A stretch of 39,000 nucleotides of DNA from Saprospirales bacterium (GCA_007693915.1 RECS01000066.1:1-39000), one strand, 5' to 3'. Numbered from the stretch's first letter, positions 27,940 to 36,741 are shown. Numbers and translations are program-made. Notes: generated by a model from the sequence alone, not told the origin.

Positions 27940-28656
27940 ATGGAAGGCATAAAAATTTTGTTGGTTGAAGACGATCATAATTTCGGTGACGTCTTGAAGT
28001 CATATTTAGAAATGCATGATTATGACATCACATTAGCGACTAATGGTCAGGAAGGTCTAAAAACATTCAAGAATGAGTCCTTTGATTTGTGTATCCTCGA
28101 TGTTATGATGCCCAAAATGGATGGCTTTTCTTTAGCTCGGGAAATAAGAAATCGGGATCAGAACATTCCAATTGTCTTTCTTACCGCAAAAAACATGAAG
28201 GAGGACATTGTTAGGGGGTTTAAACTGGGTGCCGATGATTATGTCTCCAAACCTTTTAATTCTGAAGAATTACTTGTTAGAATTCAGGCGGTATTGAAAC
28301 GGTCAAGAGTTGATTTTTCCACTCAAGAGGATCAAAATGAATATGAGTTTGGTAATTTTCATTTTGATTTTCCCGTCAGGTTACTTACCTACAAGCCCAA
28401 TGGTAAAGAACAGCACGATAAGATTAAGCTATCTCCAAAGGAGTCTGAACTGCTAAAGCTGTTTTGTAAGAACAAGAACAAAGTACTCTCTAGGTCTCAG
28501 GCTTTGAAAGAAATATGGGGTGAGGATAGTTATTTTACTGCGAGAAGCATGGATGTTTTTATAACTAAGCTACGAAAACACCTTAAAATAGACGATACTA
28601 TCGAAATTGTTAATATTCATGGTAACGGTTTTCAACTGTTGGAAAAGAATGAATAA
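27940..28656 (+). CDS. rprY: OmpR-family response regulator, RprY-like
   Basis: 238 residues. The receiver domain (1-120) has the acidic pair D11/D12 after ILLVE, the phosphorylated D54 in CILDVMMPKMDGF, T82 in VFLTAKNMKED and K104 in DDYVSKPFNSEELL. A winged-helix DNA-binding domain follows (about 130-235), with LSPKESELLKLFC and the recognition-helix segment SMDVFITKLRKHL. The receiver sequence closely follows my memory of Bacteroides RprY, including FDLCILDVMMPK and LTAKNMKEDI. It is the natural partner of the kinase upstream, 70 bases away. Targets are unknown; no search for its binding site was possible. Confidence 0.9.
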   Translation: MEGIKILLVEDDHNFGDVLKSYLEMHDYDITLATNGQEGLKTFKNESFDLCILDVMMPKMDGFSLAREIRNRDQNIPIVFLTAKNMKEDIVRGFKLGADDYVSKPFNSEELLVRIQAVLKRSRVDFSTQEDQNEYEFGNFHFDFPVRLLTYKPNGKEQHDKIKLSPKESELLKLFCKNKNKVLSRSQALKEIWGEDSYFTARSMDVFITKLRKHLKIDDTIEIVNIHGNGFQLLEKNE

Positions 28657-28910
28657 TAATTTTTTGTTTTATTTTTTTGGCGTTAAATAATAGACCTTTA
28701 GGAGTAGGCACATAGCTAATTTTAAATCATACTTTATTCAAATTTTTTTGATTGAAAAATCCACAAAATCGATTGGAGACAGGCAAGGGATCTATTAAAA
28801 TATATGGGGCAGGCATCAATATTCAATTTAAGCATTTTCCATTATTCAATATGGATTTGATTTATAATCATTATTCTTAAGCTTTGAATACTTCTTAAAT
28901 CAAATATCGC

Positions 28911-28937
28911 CTCGTCAAGTCACAGCCCATTGACGAG
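28911..28937. repeat. perfect 8-bp inverted repeat (possible RNA hairpin)
   Basis: CTCGTCAA (28911-28918) and TTGACGAG (28930-28937) are exact inverted copies around an 11-base loop. The region is unusually GC-rich for this spacer. No T-run follows on either strand, so it is not a simple terminator. It could be a structured RNA, an operator or chance. Confidence 0.4.
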
Positions 28938-29127
28938 ACAAGATTAATGGGTGTTCGGTGTTCAATTTTCTCGGGGGCAAGTCAGGTCGATTGATTATAA
29001 TTCTGCCTAGCTAATCAATAAAAGTAATTATCCCTATACATTTAGTTAGTTTGAATCAACAGCCATCTAATTTTTACATTATTGTTTAATAGCCTAATTC
29101 CATAGTCCTTTTTACTTGGCTTTGGGT

Positions 29128-29157
29128 GAGTAATGGATAAATAAATTACTCTCCATT
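29128..29157 (-). other. overlapping hairpins just downstream of thiL
   Basis: GAGTAA (29128-29133) pairs with TTACTC (29146-29151), and AATGGA (29132-29137) pairs with TCCATT (29152-29157). The arms share two bases, so the two stems compete or form a pseudoknot-like fold. The structure begins 8 bases past the thiL stop in the thiL transcript and may mark the 3' end. There is no T-run. Confidence 0.3.
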
Positions 29158-29165
29158 AATTTTTT

Positions 29166-30203
29166 TCAACCGACATGCTTCCAACCCTGTGCGGTTATTT
29201 CATGTATATTACCATTGACTGTTTGTAGATTTACCCCTTGATTGGCATCGGTCATTTCACCAATGATAAAGATGCCAGGCATGGTTCTTATTATGGGAAG
29301 GTCTTTTGGATCCGCAGTAAATAATAGTTCATAGTCTTCACCTCCACTTAATGCACAGGTGATAGGATCCAGTTTAAATTTAAGTGCCATTAATTGGGCT
29401 TCATCTTTGAGGGGAACTTTGGCTTCTTCAACAAGCGCACCTGTACCTGAGGCCTTACATATATGCAATACTTCCGAAGCCAGACCATCTGAAATATCTA
29501 TCATGCTTGTTGGGATTAGGCCGGCTTTGTCAAAAAGTTTCACCATATCTGTTCTCGCTTCAGGTTTCAATTGTCTTCCTATGAGATAGGCCTGATCTTC
29601 GAGATCCGGCTGAATAGCCGGATTGGACTGCCACAATTGCTTTTCTCGCTCTAAAATTTGCAAGCCAAGATAAGCTGCTCCTAAATCTCCTGTTACACAC
29701 AATATATCGCCGGGTTTCGCTCCTGATCGGTAAGTCAGTTTTTCTTTCTGATTGGTACCCAATGCTGTAATGCTAATAACCAATCCTTTGAGGTTGGAAT
29801 TGGTATCCCCACCTACAAGATCTACATCATAATTTCTACAGGCGGTGTAAATTCCCTCATATAATTGATCTAGGGCTTCCACAGAAAAGCGATTGGAAAT
29901 AGCAATAGAAACAGTAATCTGTCTAGGAAGGGCATTCATGGCGCAAATGTCAGAAATGTTTACCGCCACGGATTTGTATCCGAGATGTTTAAGAGGGCAA
30001 TACATCAAGTCAAAATGAATTCCCTCTAACAACATGTCAGTACTTACTACTATTGGCTTGCCGCCGTAATCTAAAACAGCAGCATCATCACCTACCCCTA
30101 ACAGAGTTGATGGATGCTTCGCTTCATTGGTTTTGGTGAGGTGATCAATAAGACCGAATTCGCCAAGTGTGTTGACGTCTGTTCTTTTAACTTTATCTGA
30201 CAT
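29166..30203 (-). CDS. thiL: thiamine-monophosphate kinase
   Basis: 345 residues from the ATG at 30203 (MSDKVKRTDVNTLGEFGLI). Upstream in-frame starts would run 58 residues back into the preceding pseudouridine synthase gene. Motifs of the PurM-like ATP-binding fold are in order: GVGDDAAVLDYGG (about 36-48), VSTDMLLEGIHFD (about 53-65), VGGDTNS (about 131-137), MIDISDGLASEVLHI (about 233-247) and LSGGEDYELLF (about 284-294). ThiL phosphorylates thiamine monophosphate to the active cofactor thiamine diphosphate, in the cytoplasm. The start codon lies one base beyond the stop of the pseudouridine synthase gene, indicating co-transcription. No thiamine riboswitch was seen upstream of the group. 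Confidence 0.94.
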   Translation of the reverse strand: MSDKVKRTDVNTLGEFGLIDHLTKTNEAKHPSTLLGVGDDAAVLDYGGKPIVVSTDMLLEGIHFDLMYCPLKHLGYKSVAVNISDICAMNALPRQITVSIAISNRFSVEALDQLYEGIYTACRNYDVDLVGGDTNSNLKGLVISITALGTNQKEKLTYRSGAKPGDILCVTGDLGAAYLGLQILEREKQLWQSNPAIQPDLEDQAYLIGRQLKPEARTDMVKLFDKAGLIPTSMIDISDGLASEVLHICKASGTGALVEEAKVPLKDEAQLMALKFKLDPITCALSGGEDYELLFTADPKDLPIIRTMPGIFIIGEMTDANQGVNLQTVNGNIHEITAQGWKHVG

Positions 30204-30204
30204 T

Positions 30205-30900
30205 TTAATTCTTTTTTGTGTTAAAAAAATCAACAGCAGCAGAATGAAAAAATTGCCATAGTGGATCCTGAGGTAGTGGAGCAAATATTTTAATTGTCTC
30301 ATCACCTCCCAATACAGGAAACTCCGACCATAGTGCATGCAGGCATATAGACCTGTCTTTATTTTTTCTGCGAGCACCGTATTTCACATCTCCCTTTATG
30401 GGACAATTCAAAAAGCTGAGTTGAGCCCTGATCTGATGTTGTCGGCCTGTGATCAATTCAATACCCAGTAAAAAATAGTTATCTGAACTGCTCAGTAATT
30501 GATAGTGGCTACTTGCACTTTTACCATTTTCCAATTTTTGAAGGCTAAAAAAGGACTTCCCTCTTTTTTTGTCTACTGCAATCCACCCATCAATTGCACC
30601 TTCCAGCTCATCCGGCTTTTTTTCCGTTATGGCAATATACTTTTTGGTAATTTTTTTATCTTTTAATAAGCTGCTGTAAAAAGCGGCTGCTGAGGAATTT
30701 TTTGCCAATACCTGCACTCCTGATGAAGGTCTGTCTAGGCGATTTACTGGAAAAAGTTTCTGATTAAAAAAATCCTCTGCCAATTTCTGCATTGAAGGGT
30801 CACCACTTTGATCTTCCACTGAAGGCACAGCGGGAATTTTATTGAGAACAAGGATGTTTTTATCTTCATATAGAAGTGCAGACTTTTGAAGAACGTTCAT
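30205..30900 (-). CDS. RluA-family pseudouridine synthase
   Basis: 231 residues. The catalytic loop is NRLDRPSSGVQVLAK with the nucleophile D56; the common histidine of HRLDR is asparagine here (N53). The second family motif is GRQHQIRAQLSFL (about residues 153-165), followed by KGDVKYGAR and the C-terminal LHALWSEFPVLGGDE strand. There is no S4 RNA-binding domain, so this is the short single-domain type (as in RluA, TruC or YqcB-like proteins). It isomerises a uridine in rRNA or tRNA; the exact site cannot be told. It is the middle gene of a three-gene - strand group, 52 bases after the small upstream gene and one base before thiL. Confidence 0.9.
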   Translation of the reverse strand: MNVLQKSALLYEDKNILVLNKIPAVPSVEDQSGDPSMQKLAEDFFNQKLFPVNRLDRPSSGVQVLAKNSSAAAFYSSLLKDKKITKKYIAITEKKPDELEGAIDGWIAVDKKRGKSFFSLQKLENGKSASSHYQLLSSSDNYFLLGIELITGRQHQIRAQLSFLNCPIKGDVKYGARRKNKDRSICLHALWSEFPVLGGDETIKIFAPLPQDPLWQFFHSAAVDFFNTKKN

Positions 30901-30952
30901 TTTTTCTTTTGGTTTCCTTATCGGATGTTAATTAAACTTTAGATACTCAGCT

Positions 30953-31102
30953 TTAATCTACTTCTTCATAATCAATATAGTCACCGTCCTTGTTTTTTTT
31001 ATCCTCTATTTCGGAACTTGATTTTTTTCCACCAAACAATTGTTTTAATTGGTCATACCGAAAAACAATTATTAGAACTAATAAAAGCAATAACCACTGC
31101 AT
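30953..31102 (-). CDS. 49-residue membrane-anchored small protein, DUF4834-like
   Basis: A short gene from an ATG at 31102 to a TAA at 30953. The predicted product starts MQWLLLLLVLIIVF, a single N-terminal transmembrane helix, followed by a lysine-rich stretch (RYDQLKQLFGGKK) and an acidic tail ending DGDYIDYEEVD. This layout, with a hydrophobic start, charged linker and a final GxYxDYEEV-type motif, is that of the Bacteroidota DUF4834 family, though this protein is shorter than most members I recall. Function is unknown. It is 52 bases upstream of the pseudouridine synthase on the same strand and diverges from the DUF2723 gene. A candidate -7 box lies 19 bases upstream. Coding is supported by the protein pattern; the family call is less sure. 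Confidence 0.7.
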   Translation of the reverse strand: MQWLLLLLVLIIVFRYDQLKQLFGGKKSSSEIEDKKNKDGDYIDYEEVD

Positions 31103-31120
31103 AAATAAAAATTGAGCTTA

Positions 31121-31128
31121 CAAAGTTA
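31121..31128 (-). promoter_or_regulatory. candidate -7 element for the small gene/rluA-like/thiL group
   Basis: On the - strand this reads TAACTTTG, a match to TAnnTTTG, 19 bases before the ATG at 31102. TTG copies on that strand are 13 and 24 bases upstream, neither at the usual spacing. Confidence 0.35.
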
Positions 31129-31269
31129 ATGCATTGCATTACAATAAACAGCCAAACAGCACATTAATTAACGGTGAGATTTGATTTAAGACTTTTGAGT
31201 ACCTTAAATTACAGGAATAGTTATATTTTTGAGTTTTTATAAGACCATTACACATAATAAACTCTACAG

Positions 31270-34200
31270 ATGTTAAATTACAGTAGTGCAAAAAAATATG
31301 CAGGTTGGTTTGTCCTTGCTTTTACTTTTCTCATCTTTTTTCTTACCGCGGAGCGTACCACAAGTTTATGGGACTGTGGGGAGTTCATTCTTGCAGCCAA
31401 TAAATTGCAGGTAGTACACCCACCCGGCGCTCCTCTCTTTATCATATCGGGAAGGATGTTTACTTTGATTGCGGAGATATTGTCATCGGATCCTGCAAAC
31501 ATTGCTTTGGCTATTAACCTGATGTCAGGCTTATGTACTGCTCTGGCAGCCATGTTCGTCACTTGGATTACCATGATCTTTGGTAGAATGACCCTTACAG
31601 GAAGAGACTCTGAGCCCCAAGGAGCAGACTTAATAGCTGTTTCATTTGCAGGTATAGTTGCGGGATTGGCTACTGCCTTTTCAACCTCAATCTGGTTCTC
31701 AGCTGTTGAGGGTGAGGTATATGCTATGTCCACTTTTTTCTCTGCGCTCACCGTATGGGCAATGGTTAAATGGTATGAACTTCCCGACGAGCCGGATACA
31801 GACCGATGGATGTTCTTATCCATATTTGCTGCCGGTTTATCTGTTGGTGTTCACTTGTTGAGCTTACTGGCATTTCCGGCTATGGCACTTTTATACTATT
31901 TCAAAAAGTACCCGAAGCATACCTGGCTCGGTGGATTTGCTGCACTGGGTGTTGGTGCAGCAATGATAATTCTGGTTCAAAGTGTAATTATTACCGGCAT
32001 TCCAAATCTTTGGGTACAGTTTGACCTGCTGTTTGTCAACAGCTTTGGACTCCCCTTTAATTCAGGTGTAATTCCAACAATTCTCTTGATCGCGGGGGTG
32101 CTTTTCTATGGTTTCTTTTGGGCAGCAAAAAACGGGAACAAGCTTGTACACTATATAACTACGGCGACTTCGCTATTGGTAATTGCTTACTCGGTTTTTG
32201 GTGTGGTAGTCATCAGAGCAAATGCAGGACCACCTGTAAATATGACTGATGTTACGGACCCCGTGAGGTTGCTATCCTACCTAAACAGAGAGCAGTATGG
32301 CGAAAGACCTTTGTTCAGAGGTCCTCACTTTGATGCACAGGCTATTAGTGCTAATTTTGAAGACAGGTATGTCAGATTAGGTGACCGTTACGAGAAGATT
32401 GATCAGCGGATTTCTTTGGAATACGCAGATAGTGATAAAATGCTTTTTCCCAGATTAGGACATACGGACAGAGGCAGTCAGTATAGAAGATGGTTGGATA
32501 AAGAAACCGGCACACCCAACATGGCCGATAATATCAATTTTTTCTGGAATTATCAGATCAAGTGGATGTATTGGCGCTACTTTATGTGGAATTTTAGTGG
32601 ACGGCAAAACGGAGCTCAGGGACTGGAGTCATGGAATCCTGCTAATGGCCATTGGATTAGTGGCATAACTCCATTGGACGAAATCCGGCTTTACAATAAA
32701 TCTATGATGCCTCAGGATATGAGGGAACACAAGGCAAAAAATAAATATTATATGCTGCCCTTTTTGTTTGGTTTGCTGGGTTTAATTTTCCAATTCAGAA
32801 GACGAAAGAAAGAGTGGTCCGCTTTAATGATTCTCTTCCTGACTACAGGGATAGGGATTATCTTCTACTCCAATCAGCCCCCTCAGGAACCAAGGGAAAG
32901 AGATTATGTACTCGTCGGCTCTTTCTTTACGTATTGTATGTGGATGGGCATGGGAGTGATAGCCTTGTATCAAATGCTAAAAGAAAAAATAAAGGGCAAG
33001 GATAAAATCCTGGCTATAGGGGCATCTGCATTGGTGATGATAGCACCATTGCTCATGCTTACAGAAAACTATGGTGAGCACGACAGAAGTAAAATAACAG
33101 CCGCGAGAGATTATGCCCATAACTTCCTAGAGAGTTGTGAGCCCAATGCCATCATTTTTACTTATGGTGATAATGATACTTATCCTTTGTGGTATGCTCA
33201 GGAAGTAGAAGGAATTAGGAGAGATGTCAGGGTAGTAAACCTTAGTCTTATTGCCGTGGATTGGTATATCAATCAACAGCGAAGAAAAATAAATGAATCA
33301 CCGCCAATCAATTTTACAATTTCAAGAGATGCTTATCTCGGTAGCAGAAGGAATCAAACCTTATTTCATTCACCTGACGGTAGGGAAAGAGATATGACCT
33401 TGCAAAGTGTTCTGGAATTCATAGGAGCTGACAATCAACTTCGTACCTCTTCAAGAACTGTAGAGAGCTATTTGCCTACCCGCAGAATACATTTACCTGT
33501 AGATAGGGAAAGAGCTATAGCATCAGGTCTGGCAGATCGTTCAGAACTACCAAATATGGTTGATCGTATTGAGATTGACTTAACAGATAGACAATTCCTT
33601 ATTAAGGATGAATTGGCTGTGCTGGACATCATTAATTCGAATTTTTACGACAGACCTATATACTTCTCGGTTACAGCAAGACCTGATAAGATATTGGGGC
33701 TTGATGACTACCTTCAGTTAGAGGGTCTTGGATTAAGACTTGTCCCATTTCAGTCAAGATCTGATAGATCACTTTCAATATATGGTTTTGGTAGAGTCAA
33801 TGCCGAGAGAAGTCACGACCTCTTCACTAATGTATTCAATTGGGGTAATTTTGACAAGCATAATGTGTTTGTAGATCGCTCTTATCTGGCTGCTACCCAG
33901 GCGCACAGACTGACTATGATGAGGACGGGAATGACACTAATGGACAGAGAGCAATACGATATGGCAGCGGATATTGGTAGGACTTATCTAAGTGCTTTCC
34001 CGCATATGAATTTCACCTATGATCCTGCTGTAATCCCGTTTATTCAGATGATAGCCTCCTCCGGTGCTCATGATGAGGCAAAAGAGTACACCAGAAAGTT
34101 AGCGGAAGTAACAAGGGAGTATATGATATTTTTTAATTCCTTGGATAGGCATACACAACAAGCAGGATTCACAAGAGATATCAATTATTATCGATCGGGA

Positions 34201-34290
34201 ATACAACAGATGTTTATGCTTTTACAAGACTTTGAAGATCCCGCTTTTGAGGAAGAAATCAGGGAGCTTGTGGAAGAGTTTATTCAGTAA
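31270..34290 (+). CDS. DUF2723 / GT117 family membrane protein (TMEM260-like, putative protein O-mannosyltransferase)
   Basis: 1006 residues. The N-terminal half is a multi-pass membrane domain of GT-C type, with roughly a dozen helices. The first extracytoplasmic loop holds TTSLWDCGEFILAANKLQ (about residues 30-47; acidic D35 and E38) and VHPPGAPLF (49-57), the hallmark of DUF2723. A soluble C-terminal part (from about residue 600) includes FTYGDNDTYPLWYAQEVE and probably faces the periplasm. Family members, including human TMEM260, are linked to protein O-mannosylation, and Bacteroidota use such enzymes for general glycosylation of exported proteins; whether this copy transfers mannose is unproven. 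rpiB starts 12 bases downstream, suggesting one transcript. Confidence 0.9.
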   Translation: MLNYSSAKKYAGWFVLAFTFLIFFLTAERTTSLWDCGEFILAANKLQVVHPPGAPLFIISGRMFTLIAEILSSDPANIALAINLMSGLCTALAAMFVTWITMIFGRMTLTGRDSEPQGADLIAVSFAGIVAGLATAFSTSIWFSAVEGEVYAMSTFFSALTVWAMVKWYELPDEPDTDRWMFLSIFAAGLSVGVHLLSLLAFPAMALLYYFKKYPKHTWLGGFAALGVGAAMIILVQSVIITGIPNLWVQFDLLFVNSFGLPFNSGVIPTILLIAGVLFYGFFWAAKNGNKLVHYITTATSLLVIAYSVFGVVVIRANAGPPVNMTDVTDPVRLLSYLNREQYGERPLFRGPHFDAQAISANFEDRYVRLGDRYEKIDQRISLEYADSDKMLFPRLGHTDRGSQYRRWLDKETGTPNMADNINFFWNYQIKWMYWRYFMWNFSGRQNGAQGLESWNPANGHWISGITPLDEIRLYNKSMMPQDMREHKAKNKYYMLPFLFGLLGLIFQFRRRKKEWSALMILFLTTGIGIIFYSNQPPQEPRERDYVLVGSFFTYCMWMGMGVIALYQMLKEKIKGKDKILAIGASALVMIAPLLMLTENYGEHDRSKITAARDYAHNFLESCEPNAIIFTYGDNDTYPLWYAQEVEGIRRDVRVVNLSLIAVDWYINQQRRKINESPPINFTISRDAYLGSRRNQTLFHSPDGRERDMTLQSVLEFIGADNQLRTSSRTVESYLPTRRIHLPVDRERAIASGLADRSELPNMVDRIEIDLTDRQFLIKDELAVLDIINSNFYDRPIYFSVTARPDKILGLDDYLQLEGLGLRLVPFQSRSDRSLSIYGFGRVNAERSHDLFTNVFNWGNFDKHNVFVDRSYLAATQAHRLTMMRTGMTLMDREQYDMAADIGRTYLSAFPHMNFTYDPAVIPFIQMIASSGAHDEAKEYTRKLAEVTREYMIFFNSLDRHTQQAGFTRDINYYRSGIQQMFMLLQDFEDPAFEEEIRELVEEFIQ

Positions 34291-34302
34291 AAATTTATTT
34301 AT

Positions 34303-34734
34303 ATGACGATTTCAATAGGAGGAGACCACGCCGGTTTTGAATATAAGGAAAAAATCATTTCTCTACTTTCTGATTTGGGGCATTCTGTGATTGATCACGG
34401 TCCATTCAGTGAAGAGTCAGTTGATTACCCCGATTTTGTAAAGCCAGTAGCTAAAACAGTCACTGAAGGTCAAGCAGACTTAGGAATAGTTATCTGTGGC
34501 AGCGGCAATGGTGTAGCCATGACAGCGAATAAATTTCCGGAAATACGAGCTGCCTTATGCTGGAATACTGAATTGGCCGGACTGGCACGTGGACATAACA
34601 ATGCCAATGTATTGGCTATTCCCGCAAGATTCATTAACTTCGATGTCGCTGCTGAAATGGTAAAGGTTTTTCTGGAGACAGATTTTGAAGGGGGACGTCA
34701 TCAAAGAAGAGTAGAGAAAATTAGTTGCAGTTGA
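34303..34734 (+). CDS. rpiB: ribose-5-phosphate isomerase B
   Basis: 143 residues, the usual size. It starts TISIGGDHAGFEYKEKI (D8, H9), carries the catalytic cysteine C65 in VICGSGNGVAMTANK (63-77), and the phosphate/ring-opening segment LARGHNNANVLAIPAR (94-109, H98). It interconverts ribose 5-phosphate and ribulose 5-phosphate in the non-oxidative pentose phosphate pathway. The RpiB/LacAB family also contains allose and galactose phosphate isomerases, but the CGSGNG form is compatible with RpiB. The C-terminus ends with HQRRVEKI, a frequent RpiB ending. It follows the DUF2723 gene by 12 bases. Confidence 0.94.
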   Translation: MTISIGGDHAGFEYKEKIISLLSDLGHSVIDHGPFSEESVDYPDFVKPVAKTVTEGQADLGIVICGSGNGVAMTANKFPEIRAALCWNTELAGLARGHNNANVLAIPARFINFDVAAEMVKVFLETDFEGGRHQRRVEKISCS

Positions 34735-35100
34735 GAAAGTAGTTTGTTTATTTGATCTAAGGCTATTGAATTTTTGCTGGAATCTCAATAAAAATTGATA
34801 ACTAAAAAGGTATTGGAAAGGGGGGAGACGGATTTATCCTCTAAAAAATAAGTTTGTGACTACTGATTCTTTTCACCATTCAATCAATTTAACCCTTGAA
34901 TTTTAGGTTAATTAGAAATTGCATTTCCCATAGCTGATATGCATTACACAATAGTCTGTAGCCAAAAGTTTTTTTTCAAAAAATAATCTTAATAATCATT
35001 TTCTCTACTGATAATCCCATACTTGTAACTAAATTTGAGGCTATTCCGACAGTAAATTTTTCACAGGAAGATCTGTTTTGTTTTAAAATTAACTAAATCC
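34735..35100. other. 366-base non-coding region before the M28 peptidase
   Basis: No credible reading frame. It has an AT-only inverted repeat (AATTTTT at 34769-34775 with AAAAATT at 34790-34796) and, near its right end, the candidate promoter of the peptidase gene. Nothing else was recognised. Confidence 0.6.
35008..35037 (+). promoter_or_regulatory. candidate promoter for the M28 peptidase gene
   Basis: TAAATTTG at 35030-35037 matches the -7 box TAnnTTTG. CTG at 35008-35010, one base off TTG, is 19 bases upstream, the normal spacing. The leader would be about 60 bases. Confidence 0.4.
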
Positions 35101-36657
35101 ATGCCAAAATCCATTCTATTACTTATCAGTACTTTTCTGTTTTTTCAAACAGCATTGATCAGTCAGCATCACAGTGATTCAGATGAACGTGCTCAGCACT
35201 TAAAATATGCTGATTTTATCCTATTGGAAAATTTAAAACATCATGTACATGCCTTGGCTGCTGACAGCATGCAAGGGCGTGATACCGGAGAGCCCGGTGG
35301 AATAATGGCGGGTAATTACATAGAGCGACATCTAATTGATACGGGTATACCTGCGATAGGAGATACGACTTACCGGCAGACTATGCGGGTAGATTGGTTG
35401 CGATGGGAGGAGAATGAGATTAGAATTAATGACTCCATAATAATGCGCAACAGATGGGAATATCTTGCCATTCCAAAAGACAATAAGACGATGGAAAATT
35501 GGTCAATCTCTGAACTTGTTATAGGTGCTCCTAACTTTTTAAAAGAAATTGTTGATTCATCTTCATCAGATCACCATGGTCAGAAAGCAATGTTAATATT
35601 CCAAACGGAAGGCTTTCCTTTTTTATCAAATGAGCAAATTGCTCAAGCCGGGGAATCAGGCATTGATTTAATTGTTTTTGTGGAAGAGGACTTAAGAAAT
35701 TTTATGAGGTCTAACTGGAGGAGTCTAGTTAGACCATTGCGCCCGGGGACTCCAACTGAACCAAAAAAAGGACAGCCCAATATAATCCATGTTTCAAGCT
35801 CTTTTGCAGGGAAGCTTGTTCCTGAACTTTTTGAAGACTTATCTGAGGATGATTCGTTCAAGGTTTTAGAAGAGGAATTCAATGGTAAAAGTTACTCTAT
35901 AAATCTTTCTATTAATCTCATCAAAGAACATATTCTTATTGAAGATGACAATATCCTAGGCTTTATAGAGGGTACTGATCCCGAAAAAAAACATGAGCTG
36001 ATTGTGCTATCTGCTCACTACGACCACATTGGGTATAATGAGGATGAGATTTTTTACGGAGCCAATGACAATGCTTCAGGTACGGCAGCAGTTATGGAAA
36101 TGGCTCGTGCTTTTCAGATAGCTAAAGAAAATGGTGACGGTCCAAAGAGGTCTGTACTCGCAATTTTATTGACCGGAGAAGAACGGGGCTTATTGGGTTC
36201 TGCTTTTTATGTGGAAAATCCCGTATTTCCGCTAGAAAACACCATTGCCAATATTAATATCGATATGTTGGGAAGAGTGGATGCCAAGCATGAAGAACTG
36301 GGAATTAACAAATACATTTATCCGATAGGCTCAGACAGATTGAGCACCGAGCTCCATGATATTTTACTGGAGGTAAACGAAAAATACTCCAACATTCACC
36401 TTGATTTTACCTATAATGATCCGGCAGACCCCAATAGATACTACTTTAGATCAGATCACTACAATTTTGCCCGAAAAGGCATACCGGCTATCTTCTTTTT
36501 TAATGGTTTGAACGAAGATTATCACAAGTCAACGGATACCCCGGACAAGATAGACTACGAAAGTATGACAGCTGTTACCCGGCATATTTTCCAACTGGCA
36601 TGGGAACTGGCCAACCGAGAAGAAGCTATTGAGGCTGATTTGTGGGAGGGTGAGTGA
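35101..36657 (+). CDS. secreted M28 family metallopeptidase
   Basis: 518 residues with a signal peptide (hydrophobic about residues 4-19, cleavage near LISQ). The catalytic domain is late (about 295-505). Two-zinc ligands of the M28 family can be placed: H306 and D308 in SAHYDHIG, D323 in GANDNASGTAAVMEMA, E360/E361 in LLTGEERGLLGS, D388 in NINIDMLGR and H475 in DYHKSTDTPDKI. E360 is the likely general base. A PA-like insert region (about 100-290) precedes the catalytic core. The enzyme is probably an exported aminopeptidase or carboxypeptidase. Residues 50-75 (HALAADSMQGRDTGEPG) match the usual N-terminal part of Bacteroidota M28 proteins. No C-terminal sorting domain is seen. Confidence 0.93.
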   Translation: MPKSILLLISTFLFFQTALISQHHSDSDERAQHLKYADFILLENLKHHVHALAADSMQGRDTGEPGGIMAGNYIERHLIDTGIPAIGDTTYRQTMRVDWLRWEENEIRINDSIIMRNRWEYLAIPKDNKTMENWSISELVIGAPNFLKEIVDSSSSDHHGQKAMLIFQTEGFPFLSNEQIAQAGESGIDLIVFVEEDLRNFMRSNWRSLVRPLRPGTPTEPKKGQPNIIHVSSSFAGKLVPELFEDLSEDDSFKVLEEEFNGKSYSINLSINLIKEHILIEDDNILGFIEGTDPEKKHELIVLSAHYDHIGYNEDEIFYGANDNASGTAAVMEMARAFQIAKENGDGPKRSVLAILLTGEERGLLGSAFYVENPVFPLENTIANINIDMLGRVDAKHEELGINKYIYPIGSDRLSTELHDILLEVNEKYSNIHLDFTYNDPADPNRYYFRSDHYNFARKGIPAIFFFNGLNEDYHKSTDTPDKIDYESMTAVTRHIFQLAWELANREEAIEADLWEGE

Positions 36658-36741
36658 GTTGACAAATAAATTGTATGTGATTAAAAAGTGATCTGACTAG
36701 TAAGGACACGCAATTAAATGGGATGATGAGAGAAGTGAAAA

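Larger units (their letters stand above)
28657..29165. other. 509-base non-coding spacer between convergent operons
   Basis: AT-rich region between the response regulator and thiL. All reading frames are short and none has a plausible start plus family pattern. Its visible structures are a perfect 8-base inverted repeat at 28911-28937 and two overlapping hairpins near 29128-29157. No RNA gene was recognised. Confidence 0.6.

Noticed and set aside
30204-30377. N-terminal extension of thiL
   Set aside because: The 58 extra codons overlap the pseudouridine synthase in another frame and have no ThiL similarity; the family start MSDKVKRTDV is at 30203.
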